Below are positions 1 to 6,724 of a DNA stretch of 8,575 nt, one piece after another; position 1 is the stretch's first letter; the number at the start of each line of letters is the position of its first letter. Source of the DNA: JAOTYV01 sp964469835 (GTDB lineage: Bacteria; Pseudomonadota; Alphaproteobacteria; UBA8366); assembly GCA_964469835.1 (NCBI GenBank), contig CAYYBI010000290.1, forward strand, positions 1 through 8,575, given 5' to 3'. The notes beneath the pieces are model-generated. The model did not search any database. It had not been told where the DNA came from and saw nothing but the letters and a program-made list of their open reading frames with translations. The position numbers and the translations under genes are program-made.

Positions 1-371
1 AGAACTTCGACGCGTCCTTTGATGCCGAATACCGCACGCTTTACAGCCGAACGATTCCAAACCTAGACGTCGAAATTCTGACGTGGACGCTATCGCTCAG
101 CACGACCCGTCCCTTACCCGCCCCATGCGCGCCACCACGCGAGACCTATAGTCCGGACCCGGTGTCGCACCGCGCCATCTTCGACCCGGACCGCGGCGAA
201 GAAATCAAGACGGCGATTTACCCGCGCGACGATCTGCACCCAGGCGCGACCATCGCCGGTCCGTCGGTGATCGTCGAAGATGAAACGTCAACGCTTGTCA
301 CCGATGGTTTCACCGCGACGATCAACACGCTTGGACAGATCGTTCTTACCAAAGAGGAACAAGCGCCATGA
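1..371 (+). CDS. hyuA: Hydantoinase/oxoprolinase A subunit, C-terminal fragment (cut by left window edge)
   Basis: This is the last 122 codons of an ATP-dependent hydantoinase/oxoprolinase A subunit. The reading frame is open from base 3 and ends at TGA 369-371; the true start lies left of the window. The fragment begins NFDASFDAEYRTLY and continues with a block around HPGATIAGPSVIVEDETSTL, which is the typical C-terminal domain of HyuA. The complete A subunit further right (2179-4266) has the matching stretches FFTAYRTLFERT and KPGDTLSGPAVIEERESTTV, so the two are clearly paralogues, but they differ at most other positions. In this family the A subunit binds ATP and is thought to phosphorylate the cyclic amide before ring opening by the B subunit. 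The ATP-binding part is outside the window and cannot be checked. The stop overlaps the next ATG by four bases (ATGA), which implies translational coupling with the B subunit. The substrate is unknown. Confidence 0.9.
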   Translation, partial: NFDASFDAEYRTLYSRTIPNLDVEILTWTLSLSTTRPLPAPCAPPRETYSPDPVSHRAIFDPDRGEEIKTAIYPRDDLHPGATIAGPSVIVEDETSTLVTDGFTATINTLGQIVLTKEEQAP

Positions 372-2083
372 CCCAGGACCGCATGCGCGACATCCGCAAC
401 CAGGTCATGTGGACGCGGCTGTTGTCCGTCGTCGAGGAACAGGCGCAGACGCTCGTCCGGACCGCGTTCAGCACCTCGACCCGCGAGGCCGGCGACGTTT
501 CCGCCGGCGTGTTCGACCTAGAAGGGCAAATGCTGGCCCAGGCCGTGACTGGCACACCGGGACACATCAATTCCATGGCCCGGGCAGTGGTCCATTTTCT
601 CAACGTGTTCCCGGCCGGGAGCATGCACGAGGGTGACGTCTACATCACCAACGACCCGTGGAAGGGTACCGGCCACCTGCACGACCTGACGATCGTCTCT
701 CCGACTTTCAAGAACGGTAAGATGGTCGCATTATTTGCCTGCACCAGCCATGTCGTCGACATCGGCGGCATCGGGCTCGCTCCCGACGGAAAACAGATCT
801 ATCACGAAGGTCTCTTCATCCCGATCATGCCGCTCGCCCGGGCCGGCGCGATGGATGAATGGCTGCTCACCCTGATCCGCGCCAATGTGCGCGAACCGGT
901 TCAGGTCGAGGGCGATATCTACGCCCTGGTGGCGTGCAACGAGACCGGGAGCCGCCGCCTCATCCGGATGATGGAGGAGTACGACCTCGACACGCTGGAT
1001 GACTTGGGCGCCCATATCATCCGGCACAGCCGCGACGCGATGGTGCAGGCAATCGACGCGTTGCCGAAAGGCCGCTGGAGCAGCCACATGCGCATCGACG
1101 GCTATGACGCGCCCATCGACCTCTGCGCCGCGCTCACAATTGGCGACGGTGAAATACTCGTTGATTTCGAGGGCTCTTCCGGCACCTCGAATTTCGGCAT
1201 CAATTGTCCGATGTGCTACACCGAGGCCTATACCGCCTTCGGGGTCAAATGCGTGGTCGCGCCGAAGATCCCGAACAATGCCGGTACGCTCGACGCGATC
1301 AAGGTGACCGCGCCCGACAACACGATCGTCAACGCACCGCACCCCTGCGCGGTTGTCGCGCGATCGACGATCGGCCACATGCTGCCCGATGTCGTCTTCG
1401 GATGCCTGCATCAGGCAATGCCGGATCGTGTGCCGGCCGAAGGCACGTCCAATTTGTGGAACCTGAAGCTCGGCGCGGGGCACGGCATTACCGGTCAAGG
1501 CGCCGACGGATCAAGCGCCTTCATGGTCACCAGCTTTCATAGTGGCGGTGCGGGCGCACGGCCGTCGCTGGACGGTCTGTCGGCAACGCCGTTCCCCAGC
1601 GGCGTACGCAACGTTCCCGTCGAAATCACCGAGGCAATCACGCCGATCGTCGTTTGGCGCAAGGACTACCGCGCCGATTCCGGCGGCGCCGGTGCGCAAC
1701 GCGGCGGGCTGGGTCAAACCATGGTGCTGTCCAACCGGGAGAATGCGCCCTTTGGAATATTCGCCAGCTTCGAACGCGTGCATTTCCCTGCGCGCGGCCG
1801 CGACGGCGGCGGTTCCGGCGCCACGGGAAGACTGCGCCTCGAAACCGGCGCGGAACTGAAGAACAAGGGCTTCCAGATCATCCCCCGTGAAGACCAACTC
1901 ATCGTGGAAATGCCTGGCGGCGGCGGTTACGGCAATCCCTTCGACCGGGACCCGGACAAGGTGTTGTCCGATGTGGTGAATGGGCTGGTCAGCGCGGACG
2001 CCGCCGAACGCGATTACGGCGTCGTTGTCATTGATGGCGCCGTCGACACGCAGAAAACCCGTGCGGTTCGCGCCGCACGGTAA
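368..2083 (+). CDS. hyuB: Hydantoinase/oxoprolinase B subunit (first pair)
   Basis: A 571-residue HyuB-family protein, the partner of the A subunit just upstream. It is of normal length and starts at the ATG overlapping the hyuA1 stop; a GAGG at 354-357 is a plausible Shine-Dalgarno site. Family blocks run in order: TREAGDVSAGVFD (about 38-50), TNDPW (94-98), GHLHDL (102-107), HVVDIGG (128-134), a central IPNNAG...TAPDN region (about 301-318), DSGGAG...RGGLG (about 437-449) and a C-terminal PGGGGYGNP block (about 516-524). Asp43, His103, Asp106 and His128 have the spacing I recall for the zinc ligands of the caprolactamase B subunit, so the metal site looks intact. Known members of the family hydrolyse 5-oxoproline, N-methylhydantoin, hydantoins or caprolactam, or carboxylate ketones, with ATP. 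Which of these applies here is not visible. Although related to the B subunit at 4263-5936, it differs widely from it, so a different substrate is likely. The protein should be cytoplasmic: no signal peptide or membrane segment is seen. Confidence 0.93.
   Translation: MTQDRMRDIRNQVMWTRLLSVVEEQAQTLVRTAFSTSTREAGDVSAGVFDLEGQMLAQAVTGTPGHINSMARAVVHFLNVFPAGSMHEGDVYITNDPWKGTGHLHDLTIVSPTFKNGKMVALFACTSHVVDIGGIGLAPDGKQIYHEGLFIPIMPLARAGAMDEWLLTLIRANVREPVQVEGDIYALVACNETGSRRLIRMMEEYDLDTLDDLGAHIIRHSRDAMVQAIDALPKGRWSSHMRIDGYDAPIDLCAALTIGDGEILVDFEGSSGTSNFGINCPMCYTEAYTAFGVKCVVAPKIPNNAGTLDAIKVTAPDNTIVNAPHPCAVVARSTIGHMLPDVVFGCLHQAMPDRVPAEGTSNLWNLKLGAGHGITGQGADGSSAFMVTSFHSGGAGARPSLDGLSATPFPSGVRNVPVEITEAITPIVVWRKDYRADSGGAGAQRGGLGQTMVLSNRENAPFGIFASFERVHFPARGRDGGGSGATGRLRLETGAELKNKGFQIIPREDQLIVEMPGGGGYGNPFDRDPDKVLSDVVNGLVSADAAERDYGVVVIDGAVDTQKTRAVRAAR
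2059..2080 (-). terminator. Hairpin over the hyuB1 stop, possible terminator for the opposite (hyuA2) transcript
   Basis: A perfect 8-bp inverted repeat, CCGTGCGG (2059-2066) and CCGCACGG (2073-2080), encloses a 6-base loop and abuts the TAA stop of hyuB1 (2081-2083). On the + strand it is followed by TAAACAGT, which is no T-run. Read on the - strand it is followed by GTTTTCTG, a short run of four T. It could thus end the transcript coming from hyuA2 about 100 bases after that gene's stop. It is weak compared with a classic intrinsic terminator, and the stem also encodes the last codons of hyuB1. Confidence 0.35.
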
Positions 2084-2143
2084 ACAGTGTAAAGGAATGG
2101 GTCGATGATCGAGACGAGCCCGGTCAGTTAGAGAGCCCGGCGG

Positions 2144-2160
2144 GGCGCACCTAATGCGCC
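2144..2160. repeat. Small inverted repeat in the convergent intergenic spacer
   Basis: GGCGCA (2144-2149) and TGCGCC (2155-2160) form a 6-bp stem with a 5-base loop. It lies 18 bases past the stop of hyuA2, between the two convergent genes. Neither side has a T-run, so a terminator role is uncertain; it may only add structure to the 3' ends of both transcripts. The same spacer (2084-2178) holds a direct repeat GAGCCCGG at 2116-2123 and 2133-2140, with no recognised gene. Confidence 0.25.
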
Positions 2161-2178
2161 AAACGGTCGCGCGGCCGA

Positions 2179-4266
2179 TTATTCCGGCAGCTCGATCAAT
2201 AAATTGAGATATTGATCGACAGTAACCACCGCGCCCGGTCCGACCACGGTGGTCGATTCACGCTCCTCGATGACCGCAGGACCCGACAGCGTGTCGCCCG
2301 GCTTCAACGCGTAGCGGTCATAGACATCGCACGGCGCAAAACCGGTTTCCGAAAAATAGACCTGCCGGCTTCCCTTGCGTGCTTCACCGCTGCCGACCGG
2401 CGGGCCGCCGAAATTGAGTTCGATGTTGGGGACGGGCGCCGCCGCCGCAACGCGCCAACTCATCGCCTCGATGGCGACCTCTTCGACCGTTCGTTCGAAC
2501 AGGGTTCGGTAGGCGGTAAAGAACCCGTCGCGTAGCGCCGGCAGCGTTGATGCATCCAAAGTTCCGGCCGGCACGGACACCGAAATCTCAAAACCCTGAC
2601 CCACATGACGCATATCGGCGGTCCGTGTGAGCGTAATTTCCTCCGGGCGCGCACCGGCTTCCACCAGCAGCGCCCGCGCCTCTTCCTCCATTTCAGCGAA
2701 CAACGTATTGAGATGGCCCCAGTCGACCTGCTCGAGACGCGAGACATAGCTCCGCACATAATCGATCGCCGGCGCCGCAACGAGAAAACCGAGTGCCGAG
2801 GTCACGCCCGCGCCGAGCGGCACGATCAGCCGTCTAAGCTTAAGCAGTTGCGCCAGCCGATAGGCGTGCACCGGACCGGCGCCGCCGAACGCGATCATGC
2901 CGTAGCGGCGCGGATCGCGGCCTTTTTCCGCGAGATGCATGCGGGTGGCCGCCGCCATGTTCTCGTTGACGATGTCGTGGATTCCCACCGCCGCCTCGAG
3001 CGTCGACAGGCCGAGCGGCGCGGCCAATTTTTCCGTGATCGCATGCTCCACCGTCGCCATGTCGAGCTGCATTTCACCGCCGAGAAAGTAGTCGGGATTG
3101 AGATAACCGAGATAGAGGTCGGCATCGGTCACCGCCGGCTCGGTAGCGCCGAGACCGTAACACACCGGCCCCGGATGGGAGCCCGCACTGCGGGGCCCGA
3201 CCTTCAACAACCCCATACCGTCGACCTGGGCGAGACTGCCGCCGCCCGCGCCGATCTCGATCATGTCGACCACCGAGACCTTAAGCGGCAGCCCGGATCC
3301 TTTGTGGAACCGGCGCACCCGGCCCGCCTCGAAATCATGCTTGCGGTCCGGCCGGCCGCCATCGATCAGGCACATCTTCGCCGTCGTACCGCCCATATCG
3401 AAGGAGATCAGGTTATTTTCACCGGTCAAGCCACTGTAATAGGACGCCGCCATCGCGCCCGCCGCCGGCCCGGATTCGATCAGGCGGATCGGAAACGCCT
3501 GGGCCGATCGGACCGTCGTGATACCGCCGCCCGACAGCATGACGTAGAGGGTGCCGGCAACGCCCATGTCGGCCAGCTTGCTCTCGACCCGCGCCAGATA
3601 ATTGAGCATGCGCGGCTGCACATAGGCGTTGGCGCACGCGGTGCTGGCGCGTTCGTACTCGCGAATTTCCGGCGCCACCTCGGATGAAATCGTTGCCGGC
3701 ACGGCGCCGAATTCCTCGACGAGGATCTTTTTCGCCTGGCGCTCATGTTCCGGGTTGCGGTAGGCGTGCATGAAACAGACGGCGATCGCCTCGACCTTGT
3801 CCTGCTCAACGAGGGCGCGGGCAGCGATGCGAAACCCATCCGCATCAAACGGCAACAACACCGTTCCGTCCGGCCCGATCCGCTCGGCGACGGTGCGCCG
3901 CAGATTGCGCGGCACGAGCGTCGGCGGCGCCTCAAGGAACAAATCGTATAAATCGTAGCGCGTCTCCTTGCCCATCTCGAGCGAATCGCGGAATCCGTCG
4001 CTCGCGATCAATCCGACCTTGGCGCCCGTGCGCTCGATAATCGTGTTGGTGACCAGCGTGGTACCATGCACGATGCTGTGCACCGTCTTGGCCCCGATGC
4101 CCGCCTCACCCAACAGGCGTTCGACACCTTCGGTAATCGCCACGCTGGGGTCGTCGGCTGAGGTCAGCCGCTTGCCGGTGTAGATCAGGTCGCGCGCTTC
4201 GTCGACGACGACGAAATCCGTGAAAGTGCCCCCCACATCCACACCGATACGAATGCGATCGTTCAT
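2179..4266 (-). CDS. hyuA: Hydantoinase/oxoprolinase A subunit, ATP-binding (second pair)
   Basis: A complete 695-residue HyuA protein of usual family length. The start at 4266 is set by the conserved N-terminus RIRIGVDVGGTFTDF right after it and by the ATGA overlap with the upstream B-subunit stop; the frame stays open 252 codons further upstream, but that part is out-of-frame hyuB2 sequence. Domains in order: N-terminal phosphate-binding loop GVDVGGTFTD (8-17); HGTT (67-70); SGPAAG (265-270); the second ATPase-fold loop FDMGGTTAK (289-297); EIGAGGGS (337-344); GSHPGPVCYG (362-371); TDADLYLG (380-387); and a C-terminal domain with DMRHVGQGFEI and PAVIEERESTTV. Family knowledge: this subunit uses ATP to activate the cyclic amide carbonyl, and it works as a complex with HyuB, here encoded immediately upstream. 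No good Shine-Dalgarno site precedes the ATG (the sequence is ATTACAAAAA), so translation probably depends on ribosomes finishing hyuB2. Last gene of the leftward operon. Substrate unknown. Confidence 0.94.
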   Translation of the reverse strand: MNDRIRIGVDVGGTFTDFVVVDEARDLIYTGKRLTSADDPSVAITEGVERLLGEAGIGAKTVHSIVHGTTLVTNTIIERTGAKVGLIASDGFRDSLEMGKETRYDLYDLFLEAPPTLVPRNLRRTVAERIGPDGTVLLPFDADGFRIAARALVEQDKVEAIAVCFMHAYRNPEHERQAKKILVEEFGAVPATISSEVAPEIREYERASTACANAYVQPRMLNYLARVESKLADMGVAGTLYVMLSGGGITTVRSAQAFPIRLIESGPAAGAMAASYYSGLTGENNLISFDMGGTTAKMCLIDGGRPDRKHDFEAGRVRRFHKGSGLPLKVSVVDMIEIGAGGGSLAQVDGMGLLKVGPRSAGSHPGPVCYGLGATEPAVTDADLYLGYLNPDYFLGGEMQLDMATVEHAITEKLAAPLGLSTLEAAVGIHDIVNENMAAATRMHLAEKGRDPRRYGMIAFGGAGPVHAYRLAQLLKLRRLIVPLGAGVTSALGFLVAAPAIDYVRSYVSRLEQVDWGHLNTLFAEMEEEARALLVEAGARPEEITLTRTADMRHVGQGFEISVSVPAGTLDASTLPALRDGFFTAYRTLFERTVEEVAIEAMSWRVAAAAPVPNIELNFGGPPVGSGEARKGSRQVYFSETGFAPCDVYDRYALKPGDTLSGPAVIEERESTTVVGPGAVVTVDQYLNLLIELPE

Positions 4267-5936
4267 TTTTTGTAATCCCGATCCGCCGCTTCCGCCGAGA
4301 TGTAGCCACTCTCCAGATCCTGGCGCAGCAATTCCGGATCGCGTTCGCCCGGATTGCCGTACCCGCCGCCGCCGGCGAAACGCATCCGCAGCCGCATCCC
4401 CGGTGGAATCGTCGTGCGCGACTTCTGGTGCGGGATCGTACCGTCGCTGAACGAGATCTCGCTGGTGGCGCCGGGTTTCCCGCCCAAAACGCCAACCGCC
4501 GGATGCCGCCAGCGGTCGGACAGCAGCGATAGCTGCAGCGATTCGTCCGATATGTTTTCGATTTCGCATTCCTGCCCGAGACCGCCGCGATATTCGCCCG
4601 CGCCGCCGGAATCCGTGCGGAACTCCTTCTTCCAGACGATCAAGGGCGCAATGCTCTCGAACGCTTCGATGCTGCCGGCGCCCGAATTTGTCGGAAACGC
4701 CGTGGTCGAGAGACCGTCCTTGTGCGGCGCCGCACCCATGCCGCCGCTGGCAAACAGTATCTGCGAGAACCGGTTGCCGTGACCGTCGCCGCCGTTGAAC
4801 ACCGCGCGCATGGTCGGCGCGCTGCCGCTGTCGGCGATCACCCGGTCGGGAATGGCCTCGGCAAGCGCCTTGTAAATCACGCCGGCCAGAAGATGGCCGG
4901 TCAACTGGCGCGCATTGCACGGCGCCGGATAACGCGGGTTGAGGATGCATCCTTCGGGCGCGGTGACGGTGACCGGCCGATACGATCCTTCGTTGCGCGG
5001 CGTATGCGGGTCGAGCGCGCATTTGATCGGATAGGCGGAGTAGGCATAGGTGTAGTTCATCACCGTGTTGAGGCCGCGATCGATCTGTTTCGACGTACCG
5101 TCATAGTCGATAGACAGGCTCCCACCTTCGACCGTGACGGCGCATTCGATGTGGGTCTCGTCTTCGTCGAACCCGTCGGCGTCGAGTGACGCGCGGTAGA
5201 CGCCGTCGGGCACCTCCTCGATCGCCCGGCGCATCGCGGTCTCGGCGCGTTGCTGCAACGTCCGCGACAGTCCGGTGAGATCGTCGAGTTCCGTATCCCC
5301 GAGAAATTCGATCAACCGCCGGCCGCACACCTGGTTCGCCGTCACCTGCGCGTTGAGATCGCCCAGCACTTGGTCGGGCAGCCGCACATTGCCCAGGATC
5401 ATCTCCAACACATCCGCATTCGGCTCGCCTTCCTTCAGGAACTTGATCGGCGGAATGCGGAGTCCTTCCTCGAACAGCTCACGGCAGTCGGCCGACCACA
5501 GCGACCCGCCGATATCGGGCGAATGGGCGATCGAGCCGGAAAAGCCGACCAGAGCGCCCTTGTGAAATATCGGCATGGCGACCGTGATATCCGGCAAATG
5601 GCCGGTGGCCAGCCAGGGGTCGTTGGTGATGACGCAATCGCCCGGCTTCCACGTCTCGATCGGGTATCTGGCGAGAAAGTGTTTCAGTGTACGCGGCAGA
5701 ATGCCTGAAAACGAGGGAATGCCGCCGGTGTTTTCCGAGAGCGAGTCGCCCTTGGCGTCCATCAGGACGGTGCCGAAATCATTGGATTCGCGGACGATGG
5801 TGGAAAACGACGTGCGCAGCAGCGCCGCCGCCGACTCGTCGGCGATCGAAATCAAGCGGCTCCAAAGGATTTCCAGCGTGACCGGATCGAATTCGTCCCG
5901 TGCGGAGTCGGCTTCTCGAATGCCCGGTTGGCTCAT
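4263..5936 (-). CDS. hyuB: Hydantoinase/oxoprolinase B subunit (second pair)
   Basis: A 557-residue HyuB-family protein. The ATG at 5936 has an AGGGA site six bases upstream (5943-5947), and the family core DPVTLEILWSRL starts at residue 17. Blocks in order: TNDPW (104-108), TGHLPDI (111-117), HSPDIGG (138-144), FEEGLRIPP (155-163), a middle CALDPHTPRNEG stretch (about 306-317), DSGGAGEYRGGLGQE (442-456) and AGGGGYGNP (521-529). Asp53, His113, Asp116 and His138 fit the expected metal site. It pairs with the A subunit that starts inside its stop codon. Unlike the + strand pair, the B gene comes before the A gene. It is separated by 94 bases from the racemase gene upstream and is probably co-transcribed with it, as no terminator is seen between them. 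The hydrolysed compound could be a hydantoin, an N-methylhydantoin, 5-oxoproline or another lactam; carboxylase activity is also possible within this family, and sequence alone does not decide. Confidence 0.93.
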   Translation of the reverse strand: MSQPGIREADSARDEFDPVTLEILWSRLISIADESAAALLRTSFSTIVRESNDFGTVLMDAKGDSLSENTGGIPSFSGILPRTLKHFLARYPIETWKPGDCVITNDPWLATGHLPDITVAMPIFHKGALVGFSGSIAHSPDIGGSLWSADCRELFEEGLRIPPIKFLKEGEPNADVLEMILGNVRLPDQVLGDLNAQVTANQVCGRRLIEFLGDTELDDLTGLSRTLQQRAETAMRRAIEEVPDGVYRASLDADGFDEDETHIECAVTVEGGSLSIDYDGTSKQIDRGLNTVMNYTYAYSAYPIKCALDPHTPRNEGSYRPVTVTAPEGCILNPRYPAPCNARQLTGHLLAGVIYKALAEAIPDRVIADSGSAPTMRAVFNGGDGHGNRFSQILFASGGMGAAPHKDGLSTTAFPTNSGAGSIEAFESIAPLIVWKKEFRTDSGGAGEYRGGLGQECEIENISDESLQLSLLSDRWRHPAVGVLGGKPGATSEISFSDGTIPHQKSRTTIPPGMRLRMRFAGGGGYGNPGERDPELLRQDLESGYISAEAADRDYKK

Positions 5937-5942
5937 ATGAGG

Positions 5943-5947
5943 TCCCT
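5943..5947 (-). promoter_or_regulatory. Ribosome binding site of hyuB2
   Basis: AGGGA read on the - strand, six bases before the ATG at 5936. It supports that start and shows that hyuB2 is translated independently of the racemase gene, whose stop is 94 bases upstream. Confidence 0.6.
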
Positions 5948-5954
5948 ATCGATG

Positions 5955-5968
5955 ATTCGCGCCCGAAT
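5955..5968. repeat. Inverted repeat in the 5' leader of hyuB2
   Basis: ATTCG and CGAAT flank a 4-base CGCC spacer, 18 bases upstream of the hyuB2 start and inside the 94-base gap (5937-6030) between racemase and hyuB2. It could be a half-site pair for a repressor or a small leader hairpin. I see no convincing -35/-10 promoter in the gap, so an internal promoter is possible but not supported. A 5-bp repeat can arise by chance. Confidence 0.2.
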
Positions 5969-6030
5969 GGGTGTCTGGTCGGAAGTTTCTGACGGTAATC
6001 TCGGATTGCACGGATTAAAAGACCATGTTG

Positions 6031-6717
6031 TCACGGTGCCGCATGGCGTGCACCGGTCCGATAGCCAAGCCGCGTCGCGGTGATGGCCATGCCGACCGCG
6101 GCCTGGGTCGGGTCAACCACCGGCAGGTCCAGTGTGTCTTCCAGCCGGGCGCGATAGCGCGCCATGCCGGCGCAGCCCATGACCAGCACGTCCGCCCCCT
6201 TTTCATCCCGCAAGCGCCGGCCGATCTCGGTCATGCGACCCAGGGTAACCGCTTCGTTGCTGAGCTCCGTCACGCCGAGACCGACCGCCAGTTCGCCCGC
6301 GACCCTGCCGTCGATACCGAGCGACCGCATGAAGCGTGCATGGCGCGGAATCGACGCCGGCAGGATGGCGATGACGCCGACTTGATCGCCGAGGGTCAGC
6401 GCGGTCAGGAGACCCGATTCGGCGATTCCGAACACCGGCTTCGCCGTCGTCTCGCGCACCGCATGCAGACCCGGATCCGAATAGCATGCGATCACGAAGG
6501 CCGATGCGCGATTGTCCTGGCTCTCGACCAGACGGCAGAGCGGCATCACGACACCGTCGACATGGCGTTGCGTCTCGATCCCCGGCGGTCCCTCGGCCAG
6601 GGTCAGGCACTCGATCTCATCGTCCCGGTCGCCGCGAAAATCGTCGAGCGCCCGATCGATGCCCGAGGTAACCTCGGTCGACGAGTTCGGATTAATGACG
6701 ATTATGCGGTTGCCCAT
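6031..6717 (-). CDS. hyuE: Asp/Glu/hydantoin racemase family protein, probable hydantoin racemase
   Basis: A 228-residue protein of the Asp/Glu/hydantoin racemase family, close to the usual length of about 230-250. It begins MGNRIIVINPNSS, with the typical NPNSS motif at 9-13. Two cysteines lie at the family's catalytic positions: Cys78 in VIACYSDPGL and Cys182 in VMGCAGMA. These act as paired acid/base residues that remove and return the proton at the alpha carbon, without cofactor. Hydantoin racemases carry the same C.SDPGL-like and GCAGM motifs, and the gene sits directly after a D-carbamoylase and a hydantoinase, so racemisation of 5-substituted hydantoins is the best reading. This would let a D-selective pathway consume both enantiomers. 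Allantoin racemase, a close relative, is the main alternative. The ATG has a GAGG site five bases upstream (6723-6726) that overlaps the stop of the carbamoylase gene; only seven bases separate the two genes. The symbol follows hydantoinase-cluster usage and is tentative. Confidence 0.88.
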   Translation of the reverse strand: MGNRIIVINPNSSTEVTSGIDRALDDFRGDRDDEIECLTLAEGPPGIETQRHVDGVVMPLCRLVESQDNRASAFVIACYSDPGLHAVRETTAKPVFGIAESGLLTALTLGDQVGVIAILPASIPRHARFMRSLGIDGRVAGELAVGLGVTELSNEAVTLGRMTEIGRRLRDEKGADVLVMGCAGMARYRARLEDTLDLPVVDPTQAAVGMAITATRLGYRTGARHAAP

Positions 6718-6724
6718 CGACGCC

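Noticed and set aside
731..1498. - strand open frame of 255 codons inside hyuB1
   Set aside because: Lies wholly within hyuB1 on the opposite strand and has the low-complexity look of a GC-bias shadow.
2605..3687. + strand open frame of 360 codons inside hyuA2
   Set aside because: Antisense shadow of a clearly conserved gene, with His/Arg-rich, motif-free translation and no ribosome site seen.
4267..5022. Upstream in-frame extension of hyuA2 to give a 947-residue protein
   Set aside because: The added 252 codons overlap hyuB2 in another frame, look like shadow sequence, and the family N-terminus begins exactly at the ATG at 4266.
6002..6016. Direct repeat CGGATT-GCA-CGGATT as a possible regulator-binding site
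   Set aside because: Two 6-base copies in a short gap are close to chance expectation, and they lie at the 3' side of the racemase gene with no promoter beside them.
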